Source of the DNA: Eggerthellaceae bacterium
Lineage (GTDB): Bacteria > Actinomycetota > Coriobacteriia > Coriobacteriales > Eggerthellaceae
NCBI GenBank assembly: GCA_015062605.1
Contig: SUUI01000005.1
Location: forward strand, 1 to 64,000
Direction: 5' to 3'
DNA length: 64,000 bases
The notes below the pieces were generated by a model. The model did no database searches. It saw only the letters and a list, made by a program, of their open reading frames with translations, and was not told the origin of the DNA. Below are positions 43,560 through 52,808 of the stretch, piece by piece. Every line of letters starts with the position of its first letter. The stretch's first letter is position 1. The position numbers were made by a program, and so were the translations under genes.

Positions 43560-45257
43560 TTACTCCTTTAACGTAGCGATATCGTCTTCATCCAAGATTA
43601 TCTTCAAGGCCCATGGTGGAACACGGGGGTGATTCACTTTCGGGTCTAAGAACACGAATGCCGTATCATAGTCAGGCGCCTTCTCCGGGAAGATGCCGTA
43701 GCCATCAGTGAAGTAGATCAATCCTCTCAGATTGATGAATTCCTTTTTCTCGATGAGTTTATCCACATACTCGAACACAGGTCTGAAATCGGTTCCTCCG
43801 AAGCCGCGGATTTGAACGTTGTCAGCGTATTCGCTCATCTCGTCGAGCGAAGTGATGACCGTATCCAGCTGAATTCGTGCATCGCACTGGATAATGTGGA
43901 TATTCACGCGATGGTCGAACTGATTGGCATCGCCAAGAATCTCGCACGTACGCGTCACGAAGGCTTTCACCAAGTCTCCCGAGCATGAGCCAGACGTGTC
44001 GATGGCGATGGCGAATTCACGCACGCGGTTGCATTCTTGATATTCGAGCGGCTCGATGAGCGGCATGTTGCCGTACAGGTCAAGCCCGTACGTATAGAAG
44101 ATGTAGTCGAACTCGTCATGGTTGACTTGGATGTCTTCCGCCAATACGCAGAAACGCTGAAGGAAGTCGCGATAGTTCACGCGACGACGGTTGGCAACGG
44201 CAAGATTCAGCAGAAACATGCCGGCTTCATCACCCATCTGGTGCGCAAAGGTCTCGAGGTCAACCTCCAACTGCTTTGCGATCTCCTCCCACTGTCGTGC
44301 GATTTCCTCTTCGTCGAAGTCCTCTTCATCCTCATCCTCGTCGAAGCCGCCATTAAGTGCATCGAGCACGTCCTCGAGAGAAAGCTCGCCATCGTTCTCG
44401 GCCGCATTCTCCCTCGCATCGTCTTCGTCTTGAGAGGAGTCTGAGTCCTGGCTTTCCTGATTGGGAGAAGCATCGTCATCTTGCGATCCTTGACCGCCAT
44501 CGCTCTCTTCGGCCGTATCGACGGATAGTTCTTTGACTTCCTGGTTTTGGATTGGATCTTCATCGGGATCGGGTTCGCCATCGGGATTCGGTTCGCCCTT
44601 TTTCGCGTTATTCGCCCAATAATCATGGGAATCGCGGATGAAGATCTCCTCAAGCTGACGCATGTACAGAGGGCTCAGCCCCATCTCCTTCGCTGTGGCG
44701 AAGCTGCTTCCGGCATCCGCGAAAGCGCGGTAAAGGTTCTGCGGTGTGATGCGTCCGATATGCTCGGATAAATACTCGATTGCCTCTTTGGCTGCTACAT
44801 CGTATGCGCCAGGGAAACGCCGTGAGCACATCTCGACAGCGATGCTCTCAACCACTATGTCGCACGCAAGACCCCACGAATAGGCATCCGTGTGCTCGAC
44901 GTCGAGCGGATGGCGGAACACGCAATGCAAAAGCGTGTGGAGATAGTCGCGAATCGTCTCGTTCGGAGAACCCTCGAAACGCATGATGAGCGCAGAAGGA
45001 GAGAAGAACATATCGCGCCCGTTGCTGCCAAGTGCCACATACGAGTAAGCGATGCGGAATGGCAGCTGCCACAAGGCGCGATCGAGGAAGCGGAACGCCA
45101 TCATGAGCGAGATGCGGCAATCTTTGAGGATCTCGACGCACAATTCGAGAATGCGTTCATCCAGCTCTGCAGACCCCACGATGTAATCGTGGTCGGTGCG
45201 TTTGAGCACAAACGAAGGGTCTTGCATTGAGGTCGTATTGCCGAGATCCGATGCCAT
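43560..45257 (-). CDS. VWA domain protein, DUF2201/metallopeptidase-like N-terminus
   Basis: 565 residues. Residues ~1-190 resemble the zincin-like domain of the DUF2201 family, but the expected HExxH reads LHTLLHCVFRHP, so the catalytic Glu is lost. Residues ~205-310 are very acidic (poly Asp/Glu/Gln/Ser). The C-terminal VWA domain has a MIDAS motif IDTSGSCSG (~residue 420), plus GGTDF and YFTDGYG. Such VWA proteins partner with MoxR ATPases as metal-dependent adaptors. The start lies 1 bp after the LRR stop; the MoxR gene follows after 6 bp, indicating a stable operon. Confidence 0.85.
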   Translation of the reverse strand: MASDLGNTTSMQDPSFVLKRTDHDYIVGSAELDERILELCVEILKDCRISLMMAFRFLDRALWQLPFRIAYSYVALGSNGRDMFFSPSALIMRFEGSPNETIRDYLHTLLHCVFRHPLDVEHTDAYSWGLACDIVVESIAVEMCSRRFPGAYDVAAKEAIEYLSEHIGRITPQNLYRAFADAGSSFATAKEMGLSPLYMRQLEEIFIRDSHDYWANNAKKGEPNPDGEPDPDEDPIQNQEVKELSVDTAEESDGGQGSQDDDASPNQESQDSDSSQDEDDARENAAENDGELSLEDVLDALNGGFDEDEDEEDFDEEEIARQWEEIAKQLEVDLETFAHQMGDEAGMFLLNLAVANRRRVNYRDFLQRFCVLAEDIQVNHDEFDYIFYTYGLDLYGNMPLIEPLEYQECNRVREFAIAIDTSGSCSGDLVKAFVTRTCEILGDANQFDHRVNIHIIQCDARIQLDTVITSLDEMSEYADNVQIRGFGGTDFRPVFEYVDKLIEKKEFINLRGLIYFTDGYGIFPEKAPDYDTAFVFLDPKVNHPRVPPWALKIILDEDDIATLKE

Positions 45258-45258
45258 G

Positions 45259-47208
45259 CTACAGATCCTCCACCACAGCACGCTTCGCCGAGAAACGCTC
45301 ATGCTGCTCGTTGAGCAGATAGCTCACGAGCTTGACATCTTTCTGCTCGCCGAGCAAGTCGATGATCCTTGCAATATTCTGCTCGTTGATGAAGCCAAGA
45401 TCGACCAGCATCTTGATGAAGTGGATATCGTTCTGCCTGCTGCATGCGATGATGAATTCATCCAAGTGCCGCTCAACGCTCTTCACGAACATGTCGCGAC
45501 CCGATTCGTCAAGGAAACGTCCGTCAGTCAGGCGCAGAAGGATCAATCCCGTACGCTCGATGGTCTGATAGCAATGGCGAATGCTCAAGTCGGCAAAGGC
45601 GAAGATGGTCGCCGGATCCATTATCGAGGTGTTCTTCTTCACGATTCCATCGGGGGTCTTCCCTCGCGGAATCAAATCCTCATCGCCCGCACCCGCAGTC
45701 GTCGGGCCACCGAATGCTTGAGAGAAGCACTGCCCGCTATACGAGGAAGACGGGAAATGCGATGAGGGGAAATACGCCTCGTATCGATGCTCGGCACCGT
45801 CAACATCGTTTGTCACGATGGTCACGCGAGGGACCACCGCCGAGATGAAGAATGCACCGAGCCCAACACCGAGAATGTCGGTATGAACGGTCAAATGGGT
45901 TATCGAATCAACGCCTCCGAAGCAGAAGCCGTCGATATATATGACGCTTCGAGGAATCACCACGTCGGTCTGCGGCCCAACGAACACGATGGCGTGGTCG
46001 CCCTCCTCGTCGCGGCGGCATAGGATCCCCGACTCTATATAGAACAACTCGTTTTCGGGATCGACCTCGATATCATGTAAGGTCGGTTGCGAAAGCGAGC
46101 TGCCGCGGCTACAGGTGGAAAGCCCGTACATGCCCAGATACCGGAACCCCGCTGGAATGCGGAAGTTCGTGAGCGCTGTGCTGCGGAACGCCTCCTCGCC
46201 GATTGCGGTTAGGCTGTCAGGAACGACGATGTATTTAAGGCTTCGGCAAAACTTGAACGAAGCGTTGCCGATTGTCTGCAAGCCCTCAGGTAACACGAGG
46301 CTTGCAAGCGAGGGATGATACAGAAACGCGCGATCGGCAATGCGAAGCGTGCCGGGCATCACGATGTAATTGACGACTGAAAGCCCGAGCATCTCAACGA
46401 GGACAAGACCTTTGGTCGCCTTGCGGTACAAACCACCTTGGACGTCTGCTATAAACGGTGAGCCGAATCCAAACGAAAGCGCTCCGAAAAGACCGTTATC
46501 GGCAAGCGGTGTCTGTCTGAACACCTCCCTGCCCATTTTGATAACAGAACCGGGAATCCGGATGCTTTCGATTGCGGTTCCGCAGAAAGCTCCTTCACCG
46601 ATGGAGGCAAGACCGTCATTGAGGTTGATGGTCTTAAGGTTCGCACAGTGGAAGAAGGCCTTCATCCCAAGACTACGCAAGGAAGGCGGCGCATCGAAAG
46701 ACTTTATCTTCGTATTCGAGAATGCGAATCCGCCGATGCTTTCTAGTTCTTGGCTTAAACCTATCGCTTCAAGATGCAGACAACGATCGAATGCATGCCC
46801 TCCTAAATCCCGCACATGCCTGGGAAGCACCACTGAATTGAGGTTTTGCGAATGCGAACACACATGAGGAGCAAGCACAGTGACGATGCAACCATCGATC
46901 TCATCGGGGAAAATGACTGCTTCACAATCGGTTATGCACGCATCGATGCACACAGTGCCATCTTCGAGCACGTGCGCCTCATAGCGCACGCCCGCATCGT
47001 CGACTGTGAATTTCGAACCCCGATCGGCTTTGTCGACCTGCGTATGCACCTTGGATGCTGAAGCGCCAGGAGGCGCAACGGAAATGTTGTTCACAGATAA
47101 CGCTTTGGCGGATTCACGCGTGACGAGCTCCTTGATGCCGATGCCACGCACAAGCTGCGCAGCAGCAGAGGCCTGGCTGAACTGTTTATCCAAACCGTTT
47201 TCCACCAT
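45259..47208 (-). CDS. Cytoplasmic BspA-type leucine-rich repeat protein
   Basis: 649 residues. No signal peptide or membrane helix is visible. Residues ~60-500 carry BspA/LRR_5 repeats (e.g. LESIGGFAFSNTKIKSFD, LASIGEGAFCGTAIESIRIP, LTAIGEEAFRSTALTNFRIP). Residues ~530-649 form a helical, ankyrin-like region (NDIHFIKMLVDLGFI). BspA-like LRRs normally occur on surface adhesins, so an intracellular version next to VWA and MoxR genes is notable; it could be the recognition part of the module. AAGGGGAG ribosome-binding site. First gene of the triad, 63 bp downstream of hypD. Confidence 0.85.
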   Translation of the reverse strand: MVENGLDKQFSQASAAAQLVRGIGIKELVTRESAKALSVNNISVAPPGASASKVHTQVDKADRGSKFTVDDAGVRYEAHVLEDGTVCIDACITDCEAVIFPDEIDGCIVTVLAPHVCSHSQNLNSVVLPRHVRDLGGHAFDRCLHLEAIGLSQELESIGGFAFSNTKIKSFDAPPSLRSLGMKAFFHCANLKTINLNDGLASIGEGAFCGTAIESIRIPGSVIKMGREVFRQTPLADNGLFGALSFGFGSPFIADVQGGLYRKATKGLVLVEMLGLSVVNYIVMPGTLRIADRAFLYHPSLASLVLPEGLQTIGNASFKFCRSLKYIVVPDSLTAIGEEAFRSTALTNFRIPAGFRYLGMYGLSTCSRGSSLSQPTLHDIEVDPENELFYIESGILCRRDEEGDHAIVFVGPQTDVVIPRSVIYIDGFCFGGVDSITHLTVHTDILGVGLGAFFISAVVPRVTIVTNDVDGAEHRYEAYFPSSHFPSSSYSGQCFSQAFGGPTTAGAGDEDLIPRGKTPDGIVKKNTSIMDPATIFAFADLSIRHCYQTIERTGLILLRLTDGRFLDESGRDMFVKSVERHLDEFIIACSRQNDIHFIKMLVDLGFINEQNIARIIDLLGEQKDVKLVSYLLNEQHERFSAKRAVVEDL

Positions 47209-47271
47209 ACTCCCCTTGCATCACGCGCATGCCTTGCCTGTTTTCCTAAGGATATAACAGATGTGCTTTCC

Positions 47272-48366
47272 TTAATAATATCGATAATATGCCGCGCATG
47301 AGCCTTCGGAGGACACCATGCAGGGTCCGACAGGATTCTCGGGCGAACATACCGTACGGAATAAAGGACAATCACTCGGGGTCATGATACCGCGCAAAAC
47401 GTCACCGCAGCGACAACCCTTTGGGTCTTGCGTGGGTTCGACAACAGGTTTGAAGCGACGCACCGCATCGAAATCGGCATATTGCTCACGGATGCGATAC
47501 CCCGAACCATCGATCATGCCTAGCCCCCGCCATAGGGCTGGGCAAGTTTCGAACACCTCATCGATAGCTGCGCGCGCAATGGGATTACCCTGCGGCATCA
47601 CGCCGCGAGCATAGGCGATCTCGATTTCAGCACGTCCCTCATGCAGTTGACGCAGAAGCATCGTGATGCCCTGCAATACATCAACCGCCTCGAAGCCCGT
47701 GATCACACCGGGAATACCATACTGCTCCGCTAAGAAACGATACGGTTCGATGCCGATGATGGTGCTTACATGGCCAGGAAGGATGAGGGCATCGAGCTTG
47801 AGCTTCGGATCGTTGATGATGGCCTCGAGCGCGCCTGGCATGTTCTTATGGGCTGCAAACACGCTGAAATTGGTTAGTTTCGCATCGGCGGCACGCTTGA
47901 TAGCGCGTGCAACGAGCGGCGTCGTGGTCTCGAACCCGACGCCGACGAATACGACTTGCCGTTCAGGATGGTCCTGAGCATATTTAAGCGCATCGAGCGG
48001 CGAATACACGATCTCGACTGAGCGGCCTTTTGCTTGCTCCTTGAGAAGCGAGGATGTCGAACCGGGCACCCGTGTCATATCACCGAAAGTCGTGATGGTA
48101 ACCCCGTCGATCCGCGCAAGCGCGATGACCGTATCGATATCGCGATTCGATGTCACGCACACTGGGCATCCTGGACCAGAGCTCAAACGAATGCCGACTG
48201 GCATCAAGTCACGGATGCCGTTGCGAGCGATGGCGACCGTATGCGTGCCGCACACTTCCATGAGCGTCGCCTGTTTCGGCGCGTATGCCTCGATGGCAGA
48301 GATAAGCCCCCGAGCAAGCGTCGGGTCTTTGAAAGATGCGAAGGGGGTATCGAGAGCGCTCATCAT
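47272..48366 (-). CDS. hypD: [NiFe]-hydrogenase maturation protein HypD
   Basis: 364 residues. Conserved ATLMEVCGTHTVAIARNG, GPGCPVCVT, GFETTTPL, GHVSTIIG, and a C-terminal 4Fe-4S region with CRCGDVLRG, GPCMVSSEGSCAAYY. With HypC it assembles the Fe(CN)2CO unit of the hydrogenase active site. It begins ATGATG (48366 or 48363), 8 bp after hypC. No hydrogenase structural genes are in the window. Confidence 0.96.
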   Translation of the reverse strand: MMSALDTPFASFKDPTLARGLISAIEAYAPKQATLMEVCGTHTVAIARNGIRDLMPVGIRLSSGPGCPVCVTSNRDIDTVIALARIDGVTITTFGDMTRVPGSTSSLLKEQAKGRSVEIVYSPLDALKYAQDHPERQVVFVGVGFETTTPLVARAIKRAADAKLTNFSVFAAHKNMPGALEAIINDPKLKLDALILPGHVSTIIGIEPYRFLAEQYGIPGVITGFEAVDVLQGITMLLRQLHEGRAEIEIAYARGVMPQGNPIARAAIDEVFETCPALWRGLGMIDGSGYRIREQYADFDAVRRFKPVVEPTQDPKGCRCGDVLRGIMTPSDCPLFRTVCSPENPVGPCMVSSEGSCAAYYRYY

Positions 48367-48374
48367 GACGGCCT

Positions 48375-48614
48375 TTATGCGAAGAGGTCTTCGCCGGCAA
48401 GCTGAGGCAGCTCCTTGATGAGTTCAATGGTCTCGAGAGCGTAATCTGCATCGACGACCTCGATTGCGAAACCCGCATGAACGAGCACGTAATCGCCTAA
48501 ACCGGCTTGAGGCGTAAGATCGAGTGCAACCTCCCGGGTAACGCCGAGAATATCGACCGTCGCAAGACTATCCTCACCGATCTCGGTGATCTTTCCCGGT
48601 ATCGCAAGGCACAT
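48375..48614 (-). CDS. hypC: Hydrogenase maturation chaperone HypC
   Basis: 79 residues starting MCLAIPGKITEI with the invariant Cys2 that carries the Fe intermediate, followed by VDILGVTREVALDLTPQAGLGDYVLVHAGFA in family order. The start is fixed by the invariant MCLAIPG. Sits between hypF (31-bp gap) and hypD. Confidence 0.96.
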   Translation of the reverse strand: MCLAIPGKITEIGEDSLATVDILGVTREVALDLTPQAGLGDYVLVHAGFAIEVVDADYALETIELIKELPQLAGEDLFA

Positions 48615-48645
48615 AGAGCTAATCCTTCTATCTTGTATTCCGTAC

Positions 48646-51054
48646 TTATTCTCGACCCTGACGATTGTAACGTACAACCGCCTGCCCGAATGATATGCAT
48701 CCGTCATGGGGCGGCAAGTCCCTGCCAACCGCCACCGTGAAACCTGCTCGGGCAAGTGCGGTAAGAGCGTGCTCGGTAAGATAACGGTTGAGGAACACGC
48801 CTCCCGAGAGCACCACGGTACGAATGCCATAGAGCATATCTACAAGCTGCGCGCCTTGCACGATGGCATTGACGAACGCATCGTGGAAGCGCCGCGCGAT
48901 TATCGATACGGGGACACCCGCATACGCATCATCAAGCAGCGCCTTGAAAACCCCTGCTGCATCGAAAAGCATGACCGAGGTTTCCTGAGCGGTACTGGAA
49001 TCGGTAGCGGTGTTCTTCTGGACTTCGATGGTATAGCGATCGTTATCGTCCGTTTCTTTTGCACAGTCCTCGGATTCGCACATGGCCGCTTCGAGAAGAA
49101 TCGCAGGCTCCCCTTCATAGGCAGGGTCTACGCAGATGCCCAAGAGCGCGCTTGCCGCATCGAAGAGACGGCCGACCGAAGACGTATATGGAGTATTCAA
49201 GCCACGCTCGATCATCTGATCGAGCAATGCGGGCATGTCGCCAAGAGAAGAAAGCGCCTTTATCGCAAACGGATGCTCTAACAGATCGAACGCCCATAAA
49301 ACCCCATACGCCATGCGCAAAGGTTCGCGGATGCATGCTGCGCCACCAGGCATGGGGACATATGCGAAGTTAGCGAATCGTTCGTAATCTTTATCGTTGG
49401 CGAGAAGGATCTCTCCTCCCCAAATCGCACCATCGGGACCATACCCTGTGCCATCGAACGCGATGCCGCATACGGGATCTTTAATACCGTGCTCACCGAG
49501 TACGCTCGCGATATGCGCGTGATGGTGCTGCACTAACAAAAGCGGCATGCCCTGTTCATGCGCCCATTTCGTGGAAAGGTACTCGGGATGCAGGTCGCAC
49601 ACCAATTCCTTTGGTTGCACTTGGAAAAGCGTTTGGAATCGATTCTTCGCCTCAAGCCATGCATCGAACGTTTCGGCATGCTCCAAATCGCCGATGTGCT
49701 GCGACACGAACACCTCGCTACCGCGCACCATGCTGAACGTATTATTCTGCTCGGGCCCCGTGCAGAGAAACTCCGCTCTAGCCGCATCGTCTGGGGCAAG
49801 CTTCAAGGGAACGGGACTATAGCCTCGCGCCCGCCTCACCATCTGTATGGCTTCTTCGCCATCCGCATCGATTACGCGGACGACGGAGTCGTCGTAGCGC
49901 GCGCGAATCGGCCGATTGTTTCCTAAAAAGGCATCCGCAATGCCGCTAAGCGCCTCACGAGCATGGTCATCATCGACCTCAATCGGGGCATCGTGGACAT
50001 TACCCGATGTCATGACGAGCATTTGCCCACCTGCTTCTGCGAAATCATGCATGAGCAGATGCTGCAACGGCGTGTAAGGGAGCATGACGCCGAGTTCGGG
50101 CAGATGGTCTGCCAAACCTTGGGCAAACCGTGCGCCGGGAAGCTTGCGCAACAGCACGATAGGATGCTGCGCCCCGCCTAAGACGCGCCTCTCGGCATCA
50201 TTGATGCGGCAGAACTTCTGTATGGTTGCAATATCTTCCATCATGACCGCGAAAGGCTTGCCCTCGCGGCGTTTCCGTGCACGCAAGGTCGCTACCGCCG
50301 AATCGTTTTCGGCATCGCATACAAGGTGGAAGCCTCCGAGACCCTTGACTGCCAAGATGCCGCCTTCGAGCAGCAGGTGCACACATCGGGCGATGATCGC
50401 ATCGCTTTGCTCTCGCGTATGCCCCCATATGGTCTCTGAATCGATGCCGTCTTCTGCATCCTTGCATATCGACGGATTCTCCCAATACGAAATCGACGGC
50501 CCGCATTCGAAGCACGCATCAGGCTGCGCGTGGAAACGACGGTCCGTCGGGTCGGCATACTCGGCTGCGCACGCTTCACACATCGCAAAGCCTGCCATCG
50601 ACGTACGCGACCGGTCATAAGGCAATTCTTCGATAATCGTGAAACGCGGACCGCAATTCGTGCAGTTGATGAACGGATAGCGATATCGTCGATCGTTCGG
50701 GTCGAATAATTCACGTACGCAGTCATCGCACGTTGCAAGATCAGGGGATACCAGCGTTACCTTATCAGTTGCCTGCTCGTCGGAGAAGCGTATTGTAAAT
50801 CCCTCGCAGTCTTCGAGCGGTACTTCCTTTAAGTCGATCTCTGTTATGCGCGCAGCTTCGGGATGGTTCTGCGCGATCTCCATCACGAATTCGTCGACAA
50901 GACGCTCGTCACCTTCCGCATGGATATCGACGCCTTCCTTGGAATTGAGGACCCATCCGCTGATAAGATACCTTTTCGCAAGACGGTAGACAAAGGGGCG
51001 GAAACCCACCCCCTGCACTATTCCTTGAACTTGGATGCGAAGCGCGGTTCTCAT
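48646..51054 (-). CDS. hypF: Carbamoyltransferase HypF
   Basis: 802 residues. N-terminal acylphosphatase domain (QGIVQGVGFRPFVYRLA), two zinc fingers (CDDCVRELFD; CTNCGPRFT; CEACAAEY; CFECGP), YrdC-like domain (~200-390) and Kae1/HypF C-terminal domain with HHHAHIASVLGEHG. It makes the thiocarbamate used for cyanide ligands of hydrogenase. Its ATG overlaps the pgi stop (ATGA), so it is coupled to a glycolytic gene. hypE, hypA and hypB are not in the window. Confidence 0.96.
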   Translation of the reverse strand: MRTALRIQVQGIVQGVGFRPFVYRLAKRYLISGWVLNSKEGVDIHAEGDERLVDEFVMEIAQNHPEAARITEIDLKEVPLEDCEGFTIRFSDEQATDKVTLVSPDLATCDDCVRELFDPNDRRYRYPFINCTNCGPRFTIIEELPYDRSRTSMAGFAMCEACAAEYADPTDRRFHAQPDACFECGPSISYWENPSICKDAEDGIDSETIWGHTREQSDAIIARCVHLLLEGGILAVKGLGGFHLVCDAENDSAVATLRARKRREGKPFAVMMEDIATIQKFCRINDAERRVLGGAQHPIVLLRKLPGARFAQGLADHLPELGVMLPYTPLQHLLMHDFAEAGGQMLVMTSGNVHDAPIEVDDDHAREALSGIADAFLGNNRPIRARYDDSVVRVIDADGEEAIQMVRRARGYSPVPLKLAPDDAARAEFLCTGPEQNNTFSMVRGSEVFVSQHIGDLEHAETFDAWLEAKNRFQTLFQVQPKELVCDLHPEYLSTKWAHEQGMPLLLVQHHHAHIASVLGEHGIKDPVCGIAFDGTGYGPDGAIWGGEILLANDKDYERFANFAYVPMPGGAACIREPLRMAYGVLWAFDLLEHPFAIKALSSLGDMPALLDQMIERGLNTPYTSSVGRLFDAASALLGICVDPAYEGEPAILLEAAMCESEDCAKETDDNDRYTIEVQKNTATDSSTAQETSVMLFDAAGVFKALLDDAYAGVPVSIIARRFHDAFVNAIVQGAQLVDMLYGIRTVVLSGGVFLNRYLTEHALTALARAGFTVAVGRDLPPHDGCISFGQAVVRYNRQGRE

Positions 51055-52769
51055 GAACGCTCGAAGGTTATTTCGGTTAGAATCTGCTGGATCAACTGAG
51101 AAAGAGCACGCAGGGTCACGCCCGAATTATCGGGCAGATGCACATGCACGCAGCGACGTCCGCGCTCGGAAAGCGTCAGCAAATCGCCGATGGCTTGGGC
51201 TTTCGCGAGACTGCCAAGGCTTTCCGCCTCTTGCGAAAGCGGGATGTCCTTAAGCTCATCTGCCGACAAAATCAAAAACACGCCCTTGTTGGGTCCGCCC
51301 TTATGAAGCTGCCCAGTGGAATGCAGATAGCGAGGACCGACCTCGAGGCACGAGGCCACACCGCATGCATTCGCAACGCTGTGGCGAATCTCTTCGAGCG
51401 CTTCGCGGCGATACTCGCCAGTAAAGGGAAGAAACGCGTTGAGCGCGAAATAATCCCCTGGTTCGATGCTGGCGAGCAAGGCGGAAAGAGCATCGTGCAG
51501 ACTTGTGCAGTCCGTAAACTGCTTCGAGAGGTGAACCTCGACCGTGCCGATTGGAACGTTGCCGATACCGTCCTCGCAGAAATCGCTTTCGGGTTGACCG
51601 TCCTTCAGGATTTCGAGGACCTTTTCTTTCGCAGCGGAGACATCGGGTTGATCGAATGGGCACACCTTCATCAGAAAACCCAGCATGGCGATGGCGTATT
51701 CCCACATCACGAAGTGCTCGGAGAGCTCTTCAACGGAGTCGATGCGGTAATTCAATCGTGGGATATGACGGTCGATGTAGGCAAGGCTCATCTCGAAGTT
51801 GTTCTGCTCATCCCACAAATCGTTCTTCGTCTTGTAGATGATGACGCAGCGGTCGCCTGGATCGCTTGCCAAAAGCAGCGAGTCAACCTCGATGTTCGGA
51901 AGGATTCCCTTCCCCTCTTTGCCAACGCTCTCGGCAACGAGTTGCTCGATCCAAAGCCCCAAAACACGTCCGCGCTTCGGTGTAAGGAAGCAGAATTTGT
52001 CGCGACCGTTGATGTAGTTACCATAGAGGAACGATGCCAAGGCGATTGCAGGGTTGTCGATTGCATCTTCGCTGCACTGTTTCTCGGCAACGACCGCGTG
52101 CTTCATGGCATTCTCGATATCGATGCCCACCAACGCTGCAGGAAGCAACCCGAAAATGGAAAGAGCAGAGAAGCGGCCGCCCACGGTTGGCTCGCCCAAG
52201 AACACCGCGCGCCAGCCTTCTTCTTTCGCCTGCCTCTCAAGCGCAGAACCCGGATCGGTGATAGCAACCAAATGCTTCACAACTTCATCTGGAGACAGTT
52301 TTTGCTCAAATGCTTCACGCACCACGCAAAGCATCAGGCGCGGCTCAATGGTGCCACCGCTCTTAGATGAAACGATAACCAATGTTTTCTCAGGAGAAGA
52401 AAGGGAAAGGGTCTCGCGCACGCGCACTGGCGAATCCGAGTCGATGGTGCGGAACTCCACGCGATTGGAATCTATCTTGTTGTATTTGGTGATGGTCATG
52501 GGTGCCTGCGTCGAACCGCCTTGTCCGAGAAGCACGACCGTGTTGATGCCATCTGCAATCACTTCATCAGCAAAATCCTTGATTACTTTGAGGTCGTACG
52601 GCGGATTTGTCGCCAAGTCGGCCCACCCCATGAAATCGCTCGCGCATTCCTGCGCTTTTTGGGAAAAGGCATAGAGACTCGCGTCCTTCTTATGGATTCG
52701 GCTTGCAACCTTTTTCCTTACAAGGACTTTTGCGCTTGGATGCAGTTCTCCCATCTCGCCAGAGATCAT
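51051..52769 (-). CDS. pgi: Glucose-6-phosphate isomerase (Pgi domain of the Tal-Pgi type)
   Basis: 572 residues. SIS-type core: VVLLGQGGSTQAPMT, SKSGGTIEPRLM, GGRFSALSIFGLLPAALVG, KRGRVLGLWIEQLVAES, LHSTGQLHKGGPNKG. It most resembles the isomerase half of bifunctional transaldolase/isomerase proteins, here without a transaldolase part. It interconverts glucose-6-P and fructose-6-P. AGGAG ribosome-binding site. First gene of the long minus-strand array, 4-bp overlap with hypF. Confidence 0.85.
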   Translation of the reverse strand: MISGEMGELHPSAKVLVRKKVASRIHKKDASLYAFSQKAQECASDFMGWADLATNPPYDLKVIKDFADEVIADGINTVVLLGQGGSTQAPMTITKYNKIDSNRVEFRTIDSDSPVRVRETLSLSSPEKTLVIVSSKSGGTIEPRLMLCVVREAFEQKLSPDEVVKHLVAITDPGSALERQAKEEGWRAVFLGEPTVGGRFSALSIFGLLPAALVGIDIENAMKHAVVAEKQCSEDAIDNPAIALASFLYGNYINGRDKFCFLTPKRGRVLGLWIEQLVAESVGKEGKGILPNIEVDSLLLASDPGDRCVIIYKTKNDLWDEQNNFEMSLAYIDRHIPRLNYRIDSVEELSEHFVMWEYAIAMLGFLMKVCPFDQPDVSAAKEKVLEILKDGQPESDFCEDGIGNVPIGTVEVHLSKQFTDCTSLHDALSALLASIEPGDYFALNAFLPFTGEYRREALEEIRHSVANACGVASCLEVGPRYLHSTGQLHKGGPNKGVFLILSADELKDIPLSQEAESLGSLAKAQAIGDLLTLSERGRRCVHVHLPDNSGVTLRALSQLIQQILTEITFERS

Positions 52770-52808
52770 GTGAATACTCCTGCTAGTGAAAATGGATATG
52801 CGAATCTA

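Noticed and set aside
42417-43571. Plus-strand open frame of ~384 codons opposite the MoxR-methyltransferase gene
   Set aside because: Composition is rich in Arg, His and Ala, typical of antisense frames; the minus-strand protein has clear AAA+ motifs.
51138-52370. Long open frame (~410 codons) on the plus strand opposite pgi
   Set aside because: It mirrors the codon structure of pgi, has no recognisable domain and no convincing ribosome-binding site; it is an antisense shadow.
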